Assembly: GCA_905221605.1 (NCBI GenBank) | Contig: CAJNDS010002282.1 | Location: 62,001-126,000 of the forward strand | Direction: 5' to 3' | Source of the DNA: Symbiodinium natans | Lineage: Eukaryota > Sar > Dinophyceae > Suessiales > Symbiodiniaceae | Length of the DNA stretch: 64,000 bases | In this document: one piece after another, positions 1-10,299 of the stretch | Layout of the letters: the number at the start of each line of letters is the position of its first letter | How positions within the stretch are numbered: position 1 is the first letter of the stretch | Notes under the pieces: generated by a model | Database searches by the model: none | The model's input: only the letters and a program-made list of their open reading frames with translations | Told to the model about the DNA's origin: nothing | Translations under genes and position numbers: made by a program

Positions 1-48
1 ACCCACCCTCCAGAAGCGCCGCAGACTCCATGCTGGGAGCAGACCGAC

Positions 49-143
49 GGAAATCGGGGTACCTCTTATTTCCCCCTAAGAAACTTTAGAGTCCTTTTGA
101 AGGAGCCCCCAACAAGGGTACCCCGAGTTTCGGAAACCCCGAA
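49..143. mobile_element. Inverted-repeat element (group G, GGGGTACC ends)
   Basis: The segment opens with ATCGGGGTACC and closes with GGTACCCCGAGTTTCGGAAA, so its ends are imperfect inverted repeats of about 15 bp. It has no coding capacity and resembles the other short elements at 21643, 34097, 58330 and 59182, which share GGTACC or TTTCG-AAAC ends. I class it as a MITE-like non-autonomous element. The exact ends and target duplication are not clear. Confidence 0.5.
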
Positions 144-151
144 ATCACTGG

Positions 152-251
152 CTGGTTCTTAGCAGGGAATGATGGAATGAAGGACCCCATATAATCCTTT
201 CAAGGGTATACATAGGGCCGTCATTCCCTCATTCCCTCTACTAAGAACCAG
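152..251. mobile_element. MITE family B, copy 1
   Basis: A 100-bp element whose first bases, CTGGTTCTTAGCAGGGAATG, are mirrored at its right end as ...CATTCCCT-CTACTAAGAACCAG. The middle contains CCCATATAATCC and AGGGTATA, again self-complementary. Other copies lie at 36377 (broken), 41549 and 62999. There is no ORF of its own; this fits a non-autonomous terminal-inverted-repeat transposon. Confidence 0.8.
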
Positions 252-348
252 GGGGATCACGCCCACGAGGTATTTCTGCTTGGCCGCCGCTACGCCCCTG
301 TTCAGCTCCTAGGCGTGCTGGCCTCGGAACGATACCTCGGCAAATGAT

Positions 349-452
349 TTGGGATGCTCCCCCTTAGACTAACAGTCCGTAAGAAGGATGATAGTATAGG
401 GGGTACTGTAAAGTTCCGATTAAGGGCTGTTAGTATAAGGGGGAGCATCCCA
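349..452. mobile_element. MITE family A, copy 1
   Basis: A 104-bp perfect-looking palindromic element. It starts TTGGGATGCTCCCCCTTAGA and ends with the complement GGGGGAGCATCCCAA. The ACTAACAGTCC box inside the left arm is mirrored by GGCTGTTAGTATAA inside the right arm. Four more copies are found at 3597, 44146, 45067 and 51764. Confidence 0.85.
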
Positions 453-2307
453 AAAATGATGTTGATGCTTGGGGGGTCAGGTAGGAAGACGCGACTGAGT
501 AGGTAAGACACAAGGCTTGTGGCTGGAAAGCAGTTGCTTCCCCTAGCTCAACTTTTTGCCCAGGGCCCATAGACCAGAGAAGTGACTCGAGTTATATAAA
601 CGCACAGAATTTCAAGCTTCAGGTAGGCAAGGAAGGGTTGCGAGACAGCTTCAGGTCGCAACGGTTCTTCTGGGCGTTCTCGTGGCTGTCGGCTTACCTG
701 CAGGTGCCTGGCATGTATTAGGGTTGATGGTTTAGGGTTAGGGTTTAGGGTACCATTCCATGAGCCCCTTGCTTCTCTTCAAGAAGGCGAGGATAGGCGG
801 GTGTCTGGCAGTCAGCAAGTCGAGCTTCAAAAAAAGAGGTACCATTCCTGGACTCTTTGACTTGTTTTTAAAGCTGCACGCATGTGAGGATCCCTTTGGA
901 ACCACCAGGTGGCAATGCATGCGGCAGCCTCAGCTTTTGAGAGGATTTATGAAGTACTGGTAGAGCCGAATTGGGTCAAGCAGTTGGCCTTTCAGGATGT
1001 GCTGCAGTGCGCTGGCATGGCGCCCAGTATGAGTCAATCACGCCCCCCCAAGATAGTTTTGCCAGCAGCGAGCTGAACTCCACTTGGAGGGGCTTATGCC
1101 TTGCTCGCCTTGGCTGTGACCCTCAAGGACGAGCTTGCCTGCATCTCCTGCATCAATGCTTGGAGTCCTTTCTGTTTAAGTCCATCACTTGCTCCTGCTC
1201 CTGCTTCAGTTTCAGAATCGATCTCCGCAACGACTCGCTTGCATCAATGTCATTCTCGGCGAGCGACGAGCGAGACAGAGAGAGAGGGAGGAAGAAGAAG
1301 AACAACAAGAAGAAGAAGAAGGCGAAGAAGAAGGCGACATGGAGAGCTCATAAATTTGCATCCAGGATACTCTGCTCGACGGATGCTTGCAGGACCGGAT
1401 CTTTCAAAACACTCGGCGGACTGCGGCGACAGGCGTGGAGGTGCGGGTGCTGCATCTTGCAGCTGAATAAGGGATGCTGAGTAGCAATTGGACTTCATGT
1501 AGCACTTGCGACACAAGTCTGCATGCACAGGATGAGCAAATTCACGTCATCAGTCTGCTTTTTGTCTAGGGATGCTCGTGTCAACTGCCATGACGGCTCA
1601 AGCCAACGCGAAACAGAGTGCACACGAGTAGCAACTTGCATTGCCTGCTGAGGCCCACCACTGAAGAACTCACCATTTTGTGTCTTACTGCTGCTCATGA
1701 AAACAGCCAAAATCAGACGGCATTGAACTCCCAAGTCTCATAAACTGCCCTAAGCCCTAAGCCAAAAAAACAAGCTTTTCTCCCCAAGCCCGATATGCGC
1801 GCAGCCGCCGTGTGCTGGCTGAGCAGCGCCTACCTCCTGGGGGCTGCTGGCGTGGAGTGCTTCGTGCTATTCAGAGGTGTCTTTGAATCTTTGAAAGGAT
1901 TGTTGCCGTGGGGGCCCGGTGCAAGCACGAGAAGATGGCACCCCTCAGTGTCTGAGGGCGCCACACGGACAACTCAACATGCAAATAATAGGACACCCTC
2001 CCCCCCCTACCCTCCTAATATTAAGTACCCCCCCCCCCCCCCCATCATAAAAACATATTGCAGTGCATCGGTATATGATGTAGTTATACGGGGAGGCTAT
2101 AGAGGGGTTTGCTACTCCTGGGAGGGGATTACATTGAAGCCGTGCCATCCTTTGAGAGCATCGCGGCACTCTTTGGCACCGGAATCGCATCAAAATGCCG
2201 TGCAGCGGGCAAGACAACGAGTTTAGGGTTTAATTAGGGTTTAGGGTTCAGGGTTTCTAAGCACGCAAGCCCCCGTTCTTTCAATCAAGCAGAGATTCAA
2301 AAAACAA
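453..2307. other. No gene recognised; simple repeats
   Basis: I see no exon that matches a family. The stretch holds short TTTAGGG runs at 730-750 and 2221-2256, a GAAGAA-rich purine tract at 1275-1340 that creates spurious lysine- or arginine-rich ORFs, and a long C tract near 2030-2043. ORFs of 60-170 codons overlap on both strands without support. Confidence 0.5.
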
Positions 2308-3373
2308 AATCGAAAAGTCAAAAAGTCTTCGGCTTTTTGACTTTTCGACTTTTCGGGACTTTTCGGGTTTTCGACTTTTCGGACTCCCCCCCCCCCCAAC
2401 AAAAAAACGAAAAGTCGAAAAGTCAAAAAGTGGATTTGGACAAGAGCTTCACGCGAAAAGTCCGAAAAGTTCCGAAAAGTCGAAAAGTCCCGAAAAGTCC
2501 CGAAAAGTCCCGAAAAGGCGAAAAGTCGAAAAGTGGAAAAGCCAAAAACATGCAAACGCGTAAAAGTCGGCAAAGCCCAGATAAGTCGAGAACTTGCGAG
2601 AAGCATCTGAAAGTCGAAACGTGAACGCGGGGGGGAGGGGGTGGACTGGATGCCTAAAGCGAGCAGCATGCAGCGGCTTGTGGTTGAGGATATAAGAAGA
2701 AGACTTGTCTGCTTTATGGGGTTGAGGACTGGGGCTTGAAAGTGTCAGGTCGTAAGGTTGAAAGCCTATAGGGTCGAGCGTGACGTTTTGGTTAGTGGTT
2801 CGTTGAAGAGACTGGGAGTACCGTTTGGGTCCAAGGTGACACGGATTAGACCCAAAACGGTACTCCTACGCACCACGAACCAAGACCTCACACACCAGAA
2901 AAACCAAAAAAGGAAGTTGCTCCAGCCAAGGAACATCGCGATTCCCCAGCGCATGCAACAGCCTCTTCAACGAACCACTAACCAAAACGTCACGCTCGAC
3001 CCTATAGGCTTTCAACCTTACGACCTGACACTTTCAAGCCCCAGTCCTCAACCCCATAAAGCAGACAAGTCTTCTTCTTATATCCTCAACCACAAGCCGC
3101 TGCATGCTGCTCGCTTTAGGCATCCAGTCCACCCCCTCCCCCCCGCGTTCACGTTTCGACTTTCAGACGCTTCTCGCAAGTTCTCGACTTCTCTGGGCTT
3201 TACCGACTTTTACGCGCTTCCATTTTTTGGCTTTTCCACTTGTCGACTTTTCGCCTTTTCGGGACTTTTTGACTTTTCGAGACTTTTCGGGACTTTTTGA
3301 CTTTTCGGAACTTTTCGGACTTTTCGCGTGAAGCTCTTTTCCAAATCCACTTTTCGACTTTTCGACTTTTCGG
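2308..3373. repeat. Large inverted repeat (hairpin) with GAAAAGTC minisatellite
   Basis: Two arms of about 405-413 bp, 2408-2813 and 2959-3371, are reverse complements with few mismatches, around a spacer of about 145 bp. The outer part of each arm is a minisatellite of GAAAAGTC units; the inner part is unique sequence (for example GGTTAGTGGTTCGTTGAAG at 2790-2809 against its complement at 2963-2982). The spacer has its own small hairpin, 2816-2831 with 2849-2865. A further GAAAAGTC block at 2308-2395 folds on itself. ORFs here are lysine/serine-rich or phenylalanine-rich artefacts. Confidence 0.9.
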
Positions 3374-3429
3374 GTTTCTTTGTCCGTACTCCACTTGCGG
3401 CCGCGGACAACCGTTCGCAATCACAGACC

Positions 3430-3466
3430 TTTAGGGTTTAGGGTTTAGGGGTTAATTAGGGTTTCC
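3430..3466 (+). repeat. Telomere-like TTTAGGG tract
   Basis: Several TTTAGGG units with a GGTTAATTAGGG variant. It lies just outside the right arm of the large inverted repeat. A similar GTTTAATTAGGG variant sits at 2223-2240, just outside the left side of the structure. Confidence 0.85.
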
Positions 3467-3596
3467 CCGACAACTTGCAGAGGTTGGGTTGGGTTCTGTA
3501 TCTGAATGACCCTGATAATTTCTTTGGCGTAGTCACCCTAAACCTATTAAACCCATGAACCCACACAAGCCCGACAAGCCCTGTAAACCCTATAAG

Positions 3597-3698
3597 TTGG
3601 GATGTTCCCCCTCATACTAACAAACAGTCCTTAATAGGGATTCTTGTACCCTTCATTAGAATCCCTATGAAGGGCTGTTAGTATAAGGGGGAACAGTC
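3597..3698. mobile_element. MITE family A, copy 2
   Basis: Left end TTGGGATGTTCCCCCTCATA, right arm GGGCTGTTAGTATAAGGGGGAA. The right terminus has decayed to CAGTCC, so the outer palindrome is incomplete. The centre carries AATAGGGATT and its complement AATCCCTAT. Confidence 0.8.
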
Positions 3699-3736
3699 CG
3701 ACCCATAAACCCTTCAAAGCCTATAAACCCTATGAA

Positions 3737-3812
3737 CCCTATGCACCCTATGAACCCTGAACCCTAAACCCGCCCCTAAACCCGAAACCCTAAACCCTAA
3801 ACCCTAAACCTT
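3737..3812 (-). repeat. Degenerate CCCTAAA array
   Basis: A run of CCCTATGAA, CCCTGAA and CCCTAAA units. The repeat drifts at one base per unit at its left and becomes regular at its right, as expected for an ageing interstitial telomere-like tract. Confidence 0.8.
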
Positions 3813-3902
3813 TTTCTCCCCTGTTTTGTAAGATCCCCATCATATTTCCTCAGATGTGTATGCCGGCTTTCAAGGCATTTCTTCTCCGAACGCACAACTT
3901 TC

Positions 3903-3978
3903 CCGGAACTAGTCCCTGCAATGTGGCCACAGTGTCAGCTAGGAGGGTGGAAAAAAAAAACCCTAAACCCTATGAACC
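3903..3978. repeat. Junction module 2 plus oligo-A plus CCCTAAA
   Basis: Sequence CCGGAACTAGTCCCTGCAAT, then GTGTCAGCTAGGAGGGTGG, then ten A residues running directly into CCCTAAACCCTATG. The same module stands at 52094 and, more diverged, at 39219 and 51914. The order unique sequence, A tract, telomere-like unit resembles the 3' end of a poly-A retroelement; read the other way it is a pyrimidine tract followed by TAG. Confidence 0.65.
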
Positions 3979-4137
3979 CGCGTGCAGCTGAAGGACCCCA
4001 CGGAAGGAAGGAGCGCTCGGGCCTGGGTCCGAAGCCCTGGAGCGCGAGGAGGCGGAAAGGCTGTTGAAGAAGTCCCTCGGCCAAGCTTCATAACTTTCAT
4101 AGCTATATATGTATACACAAAAACAGTTGCAAGACAT

Positions 4138-4857
4138 AATATATATATATATATATATGATATTGATTTTTGATGCTTATACATATATATATATATATCC
4201 TGTTTGTGGGGGGGAGGAGGTCCTGCAGGGTTTTCTGGCTCTTGCCAGAGTTCTTTTTTCAGCATCTGATATGCGGAGCCGAGGTACAAGCTGACTTTCA
4301 GCGAGGTCCACCCCTTAGTTACTTGTTGACTGGCGACAGCCCACGAGAAGGGGTGTGTGTACCCCCCCAGACCAGTCACCCATGCCAATTCCTTCGGTTG
4401 CATGGTCATCATGATAATCATCTGTAGGATGCACAACCCCGTCTCACAGGTAGGAGGAAGGAATAACCTGTTACTGCTGCAGCTTCCCTTGGGGGGTGGC
4501 GAACCTTGCTTCGACTGAAACTTGCTAGAACTGCGGCGGGGGCTTGTTAGAAGTCTGGCTTGCCGAGCTGCATTTGCCCTGCTTCCCTGACTTTCCCCTA
4601 AACCCTGAAACCCGAAACCCTAAACCCTGAACCCTAAACCCTAAACCCTAAACCATTATTTTGACACTTCTTGCATAGCGCGGGCGTTCTGCGAGGATGG
4701 TGATCCGCTGCGACGGCGGGGCCAAGACCTGGCCTGCTCCGCATGCCAGCGGCTGAAAGCTATATATATATATATATATATAATATACATAAATGTATAA
4801 GCAGATATATATATATATATAATAAAGCATATATATATATATGTATATATATATATA
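4138..4857. repeat. AT microsatellites and telomere-like tract
   Basis: AT-dinucleotide blocks at 4138-4157, 4183-4198, 4762-4782, 4805-4821 and 4829-4857 produce the tyrosine/isoleucine ORFs on both strands. A CCCTAAA-type array with CCCTGAAA variants occupies 4597-4652. No exon is recognised. Confidence 0.8.
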
Positions 4858-5521
4858 GCCGGAAGAAGTCGCAAAAACGAGATTCGTGGCATCGCGTGAA
4901 TCGCCTGAGGCCGGATGGCCGCAAAACGCGGCTTGGCCTGCAAGCCCTGTGCACATCTGAAAGTCCGAGAGCGCTTGAAGCCACACCTCGAAGCTTGTCA
5001 AGCCAAACTGTGGGCTGCAAGGATTTCAGAGCAAAGTTGCAAGCAAGATTAAAGGCACACGGGCTGGGCGTGCTTTGTGCTATTTGATGTGACCACGCTT
5101 TCAAGAACATGGTGCTCAGCCCACGCAAACTCTCACAGCTGCCGCACACATGTCTGCCAAGGCTTTGCAAAATATTTGCGTGTGTATAACCCGGCAAGTG
5201 GGGCACATGTGGCCAGAGCCTCACTTTATCTGGTGCAGGAAAGATGCCGGAAGCAGAGAAAAGGACAGCCTTCCAGCGCGGGCTAAGCATGGCCTGTGAA
5301 GAAGGGCAGTTCCCTCAGCAGCTGGCAGTGGCAGCTTGACCAGCACAAAGCCTCTGGACTTTTAAGTAGCCCTACTTAGGAATTAATGCTCTTATTTATA
5401 TACAACCCAAGGGGATATAAACAAATTACGTGTTTGTTAAGGTTCTAAGGGGAGTATAGTTAGGTTTGAACGAGGCGAAACACCAATTCGTCAACACGCG
5501 CATTGGCGTGCAGATCCGTGC
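4858..5521. other. No gene recognised
   Basis: Mixed-composition sequence with ORFs on both strands, none with a recognisable domain. The 5390-5460 part is AT-rich and may be a decayed inverted-repeat element, but I could not pair its ends. Confidence 0.4.
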
Positions 5522-5523
5522 AG

Positions 5524-5650
5524 GTAGAGAAGGAAGGGAAGCAGTTCTACGTTGACTTTCAAGAAGCCCTGGGCAGCGCGCACGGGCGAGTCAATGTGAA
5601 AGCCATGAGCCCCGAGATCAAGGCCCACACTTGCGACGTCGCGCGCGATG
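5524..5650 (+). CDS. Candidate internal exon, unknown protein
   Basis: After a good acceptor (CCGTGCAG before GTAGAG) an open frame reads VEKEGKQFYVDFQEALG and continues through NVKAMSPEIKAHTCD to a basic-acidic end, DVARDARE. The residue mix (charged, few repeats) is that of real coding sequence and unlike neighbouring noise. The donor is not clear; GCGCGAGGG offers GC or GA starts. I do not recognise the family and cannot connect it to another exon. Confidence 0.35.
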
Positions 5651-5979
5651 CGCGCGAGGGTCTGGGAAATGCATGAGGTAGTTTGGTATTTAGGTAGATA
5701 GGGTCGTTCCTGGGAATACCTTCAGTTCAGCATAGTGCAGGCAGATGTGCTAAGTGGATGCAGACATCTGCTGCAAAAAGAATGGAAAGAGAGCCTCTTG
5801 CAGAAGGCGGGCTCCGAAGGTTCAACCTTTTATCGATTACAAAGATCAGAGTCTGATCAGAGCTTGAGAGCATCACATGTTTGGAGACTCTTTTGGGGGC
5901 CATCCTGGAGCAATTTTGAGGTGAAACTTGCAACAGCTGAGTTCAGAATGCAGCTTTCCCGTCACTCGAAAGAAACCGC

Positions 5980-6140
5980 ACACGCAGAAGCAGACGCGCA
6001 CACAGACACAGGCACGTGCGCATGCTGACAGACAGAAAGTGAGACAGACAGAGACAGAGAGAGACAGAGAGAGAGAGCGTGGAGAAGAAGAAGAAGAGAG
6101 AGGCAAGATGGAGAGACACAGACGGAGCGACACACAGAGA
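5980..6140. repeat. Purine-rich GACAGA/GAGA tract
   Basis: Long run of ACAGACAGA, GAGAGA and GAAGAAGA units. It explains the arginine/glutamate-rich plus-strand ORF and the serine/leucine/cysteine-rich minus-strand ORFs here. Confidence 0.8.
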
Positions 6141-6388
6141 CGCGTAGAGACACACACACACAGAGACACGCAGGGACCCGAAACTTCAAACATCATCTGG
6201 GGGGTGCCCCAGGTGCTTTCAACGCCAAGAGGTGGTCGAGCCTCCGATGTCGACTTCGGGGTGACGCGTAGAGACACACACACACACAGAGACACGCAGG
6301 GACCCGAAACTTCAAACATCATCTGGGGGGTGCCCCAGGTGCTTTCAACGCCAAGAGGTGGTCGAGCCTCCGATGTCGACTTCGGGGT
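6141..6388 (+). repeat. 124-bp tandem duplication
   Basis: Positions 6141-6264 and 6265-6388 are two almost identical 124-bp units, each beginning CGCGTAGAGACACAC and ending CGACTTCGGGGTG. The period is not a multiple of three, yet the second unit is entered in a frame that repeats the same amino acids because of a length change at the junction. The second unit is followed by an open frame reading LICGPKMASAFQL, which might be a small exon, but I could not assign it. Confidence 0.85.
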
Positions 6389-6399
6389 GCTGATCTGCG

Positions 6400-9300
6400 G
6401 GCCCAAAATGGCCAGCGCGTTTCAGTTGCAAGATACGAGATGGGTCAAGTATGGGGGTTTTAGTTTAGGATTGAGGGTCAACTCCCTCCTTCCCCTTCCC
6501 CCACCCAAAAAAAGGGTTTTCGAGTTGCGGGACCTTATCAGGTATGGTCGTACTGCACTGGGGTCTCTCGTTTTGTTCGAGCTGAAAATGGTTCTACAGC
6601 GGCTACTTGGGCATGGGCGGCCTGATTGCCAATAACGCTAAGCACTAAATGCCCAAAGGGCCCTCAATCACGGTGTGCTCTCGGGCTGGAGACATAAGGT
6701 GCCAAGAGCAAGCGCTGCAGCAGGAACCACGAAAGGAAGAGCCAGGAAGCAAACAGCTTGTGGAATCGTGATGAGAAATCATACATGGAAGCATATCATG
6801 ATCAGTTTAAAATCAGAAGCCAGCCTGCGAAATCGCAATCTGTCCGGAATCAGAAACTGCGAAACCATGAATTGCACATCAGAAGCTGGGGTGGTGGGGG
6901 GGAGGGGCGGGGAGGCAATCGTGCCCGGACAGCCGGGTTTCCGATTTGTCCGTCGACTGCATGTCATACCCTGACAAGCCCAACCCCAAACCTAGAGGTG
7001 AGTGATTGGTGGCAAGCCCGAAGAGATGGGTTGTCGGCGACAGTTAACTGCTTTGTTCCATTTCCCCAATTTACTGTTGCACCGTCTTTAATGTGATCTT
7101 CCCCCTTGAACAGTCGAAGCCTGAATGGTCGAAGGGAAAGGGTGTTTTATCGGTCTTCCCCACCCTCGGTTGGAAAGGGATGAAGAGACGAATACTTATT
7201 ACTTCACGGGAGAACACTAAGAACCTCTTTCTGGAAAGTTTGACTCAAAGAAGACCCTTAAAGCAGCCGCGATAGCAAAAACAGCATGGCGGACTTAAAG
7301 GTGGAGCCTCTAGTCTAGGTTCAACAGTCAGAGCGGGCTAATGCACTAATTGCCAAGTTAGCAATCCAACCTACAAGTCCCAGGAGCAGGGATGCAATTT
7401 CAAGACATGCCTGTGTCCTACGAGTTTGTTCTTTTATCTCCAGCACGCGCAGTTTTCAGTTCGAGATCTAGTCGATGCGTCTTCTGTTATTTGCACGCCT
7501 TCGGTCCTTGCGTGATGCAAGAGCACCTCAGCCAGTACAGTATTTTCCATGCCGAATGTAATTCTAGTTCCTGGGAGAGCATGAGGTCTGCGAGGACGAG
7601 GAGGGCGGTGGAGACCACGATGAGGAAGATGATGAGCTGTGAACGCACGTGGCTGATGGGATCTTCTCAGCAAAAATGTGCTGGTTTCACTCTCTGATGG
7701 ATTCTTTGCAGCCAAGAGACTGCCCTACAGGGGTGCTGCGCCTGGACAAAGAGTTGACCGGAATGCAGCTGACACAGGGGCATGGGGACGGATTGACGCC
7801 TTGCCAAGATTCAAGAACGACGTAAGCTGAAACGCCCTGTATTCCTGCATGCTGCTTCGCAGGAGCCGCAAATCCTTCTTGTTTCTGCTGTCGGGGCTGC
7901 AGTGCAACTGATGGCCATGACCTCAGGGTTCAAGCCTTCTTCCAAGAGCTGTCTCCCCGGGGATATGCGCTGCAACCGAAGCGACACCCCCCTTGAAGAG
8001 GATTGGAGTGGAGTAAAGCTGGAACCGGCTTCTGCTGTGGTGACACTCTGTAAGCCACACTGGGCGTGCATCCCATTTCTGTGACTGCATGCTTTTGGAC
8101 ATGCTTGTTTCCAGCTTCTTAATTATCACCCACATGTAACTAGAACGGACGTCAGATCCACCAGTGCTCAATCACAGCGCAGCAGCAGACAGATTGAAGG
8201 CTGTGTATCGCCATTTTGTTTTTATCGGGTAGATATTATGTGCCGGAGTGTTGCCAAGAGCCGTCGGAAGCAACAAGTTGCTAGCAGCTTTCAGGGAAAG
8301 CTTGGGGAAGCTAGACTCAGGTGCAGTTGCTTGTGTTTCCCTTGGCCTTTCCTGGTCACGTCCATCCTGACGTGCTTTTGGCCAGGATCCTCAGACATTT
8401 TCCTGCAGGGCTTGGAGTTAAGGGTTTAGGGTTTAGGATTTAGGGTTTAGGGTTTAGGGTTCCAAGAAGGTGTGTGCAAGTCATTGCCGCTTCTCCTCCT
8501 CCAATTCTACTACCGCTACAAGGGCGGCGACAACGACCAGACGTTGACGACAATGACGACACCCCACGACTACGACTGCGACTACCACTGTCCTTAGTAC
8601 AACTACTTTCTGGCTGCGCCTGCTACGCCTGCGATATGGGCACGACTAGGTAGTCTATCTAGACTCTTCTGCCGTTGGCTGCAACTTCCTGGAACAAGCA
8701 CTGCCCACTGCGTGCGCACAAGCAGTGGTCAATATCGTCCCGGTCGTCGCCGGGTCATGGATGGTCGGGGAAAGTTGCATCCATGTAGACGCAAACATGT
8801 TAGTCAATGAAGACATTCTTCGTCTTTGCGCTCTGCCTTCACTGGCGAGCTTCCTGAAAAGCATGTTTCCATGTTGGCATGTTGCCTGTCGGTTCGCGGG
8901 GCTGCGCTTGTTGTTTAAGGGCGGCGGGGTGAAGGCCGGGCCCATGGCTTCATGTATGCTGTTGTAAGCTATATGCTATTCTTACACATTCCTACATGTC
9001 TATCGCCTGGACGGAGCTGTGGCACGTGGGCCGCATTTGCAGCACGAGTCGCTTCCAAGGAAGGGCTGGATGCCTTGACGGGGGGCGAGCTTCCTTCGGT
9101 GCCATGGCCCGGCACTCAGCATAGGCACCGAGTCATGTTCCCACGGCATGCCATGGCAAGTTGCATGGTGGCTCTGCCTGGTGCGCCGCTGATGCTGAAT
9201 CCGAGCCTCTGACAAGCACACTTCGCTGTAGCAATCGCTACAAAATGGTGTGGACTCACGACCAACCATCGAGAGGGATGCTTGTAAGGCAGGCGGCGCA

Positions 9301-9420
9301 GGAAGCAAGGGAACAGCACCCTTCTGCGCTTTTAAAAGGTATAGGGTTTAAGGCTAAGAGCTATGTCTAGCAAATCCACTGACGCCACCAGAGTCAATTA
9401 TCATTGAATTATGCCACTAC
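6400..9420. other. No gene recognised; one telomere-like tract
   Basis: No exon with a known domain. A TTTAGGG tract with one TTTAGGA variant lies at 8417-8461. At 8500-8600 there is an ACNACN-rich stretch like a decayed threonine-repeat coding tract. The 8725-8967 plus-strand ORF has balanced residues but no recognisable motif. Confidence 0.4.
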
Positions 9421-9425
9421 TTCAT

Positions 9426-9935
9426 TTAGATACTCGGGGGGCCCCGCCCCGTGATGTCAATTTTGTCTTTCCGGAACATGCTGATGTCCACCCTATTTCC
9501 ACGGCACGATGGGATGCTGGCATGTGTGTCGCCAGGATTGCACTGACATACTGGGTGCAGGAGCCTCAGCATGTTGTCATGCTCAGCCATGTAAACGCAC
9601 AGCGAACCCGCCTTGGCAATGGCAGTTGTGGAGGAAAAAGTGCCACGGTGCCAGGCAAAATCATGATGGCTGCAGAAAGTGCAGAACAGGAAAAGGGGTG
9701 AGGGCGTGCCATCTTGATCTTTTGGCTTAGAAGCTTCGTACACCTCCTTGCAGATCAGGCCCGGCCACAGCAGATCAAAAGGTTTGCTTTGCATGGCAAT
9801 GAATGTTGAATCCTTGTACCGATCCAGATGTTTAAGCATGCGATGTGAAGTCTTGCACACGGTCGCAGCAACATTCGTTACGTCTGGACTTTGGAACTCA
9901 GGTGCAACATCATATTCAGTGTATCGGCCCTGCGA
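9426..9935 (-). CDS. Candidate exon(s), unknown protein
   Basis: On the minus strand, after the acceptor TCGCAG before GGCCGATAC, one frame stays open for about 165 codons. It includes YTEYDVAPEFQSPDV, CKTSHRMLKHLDRYKDS and PFDLLWPGLICKEVYEASK. Residue balance and the absence of low-complexity sequence suggest genuine coding, at least in the first 100 codons. A further codon-like piece upstream at about 9940-9995 reads LAFANTTVAAEALRT. I do not recognise the protein; the lower part (9426-9650) may be intron. Confidence 0.4.
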   Translation of the reverse strand, partial: SQGRYTEYDVAPEFQSPDVTNVAATVCKTSHRMLKHLDRYKDSTFIAMQSKPFDLLWPGLICKEVYEASKPKDQDGTPSPLFLFCTFCSHHDFAWHRGTFSSTTAIAKAGSLCVYMAEHDNMLRLLHPVCQCNPGDTHASIPSCRGNRVDISMFRKDKIDITGRGPPSI

Positions 9936-10021
9936 TTGGTCCGAAGGGCTTCAGCCGCGACCGTGGTGTTGGCAAACGCCAGCACCTGAGATGGCAGGAG
10001 GTGTGAAACAAGGCCGTTGTT

Positions 10022-10098
10022 CCCAAAGAGTCCTATATTGCTTAACCTTCATATGATTTAAGGTATAATCCTTAATTAAGCAACATTGGGCTCTTTAG
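10022..10098. mobile_element. MITE family F, copy 1
   Basis: Left end CCCAAAGAGTCCTATATTGC, right end AAGCAACATTGGGCTCTTTA, with ATGATTTAAGGTATAATCC inside. It matches the full copy at 38657-38765 but lacks about 30 bp of the left arm. Confidence 0.8.
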
Positions 10099-10237
10099 GT
10101 TCCTGGTAGCCGCAAGCTTTTGAGTCACCTGTGCTGAAGCTGTCTAAAGCCCAGGTCGCAGCACTTCCACTGAGTGCGAGCCGGCTCAGCTTCATGGGTC
10201 AAAGCTGCATGGTGCTGTGTGCCCAGCAAGTATATTG

Positions 10238-10285
10238 GGTTTGGGGTTTAGGGTTTAGGGTTTAGGGTTTAGGGTTTAGGGTTTC
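10238..10285 (+). repeat. TTTAGGG array
   Basis: About six uninterrupted TTTAGGG units following GGGTTTGGGG. A TG-dinucleotide tract with a T run lies nearby at 10466-10499. Confidence 0.9.
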
Positions 10286-10299
10286 CTTGGTACTAAGGC

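Noticed and set aside
4109-5001. Tyrosine/isoleucine-rich ORFs on both strands
   Set aside because: They come from AT-dinucleotide repeats.
6350-6430. LICGPKMASAF as the C-terminal NAD-binding motif of a reductase
   Set aside because: Only five residues resemble the motif and the rest of the domain is absent from the surrounding frames.
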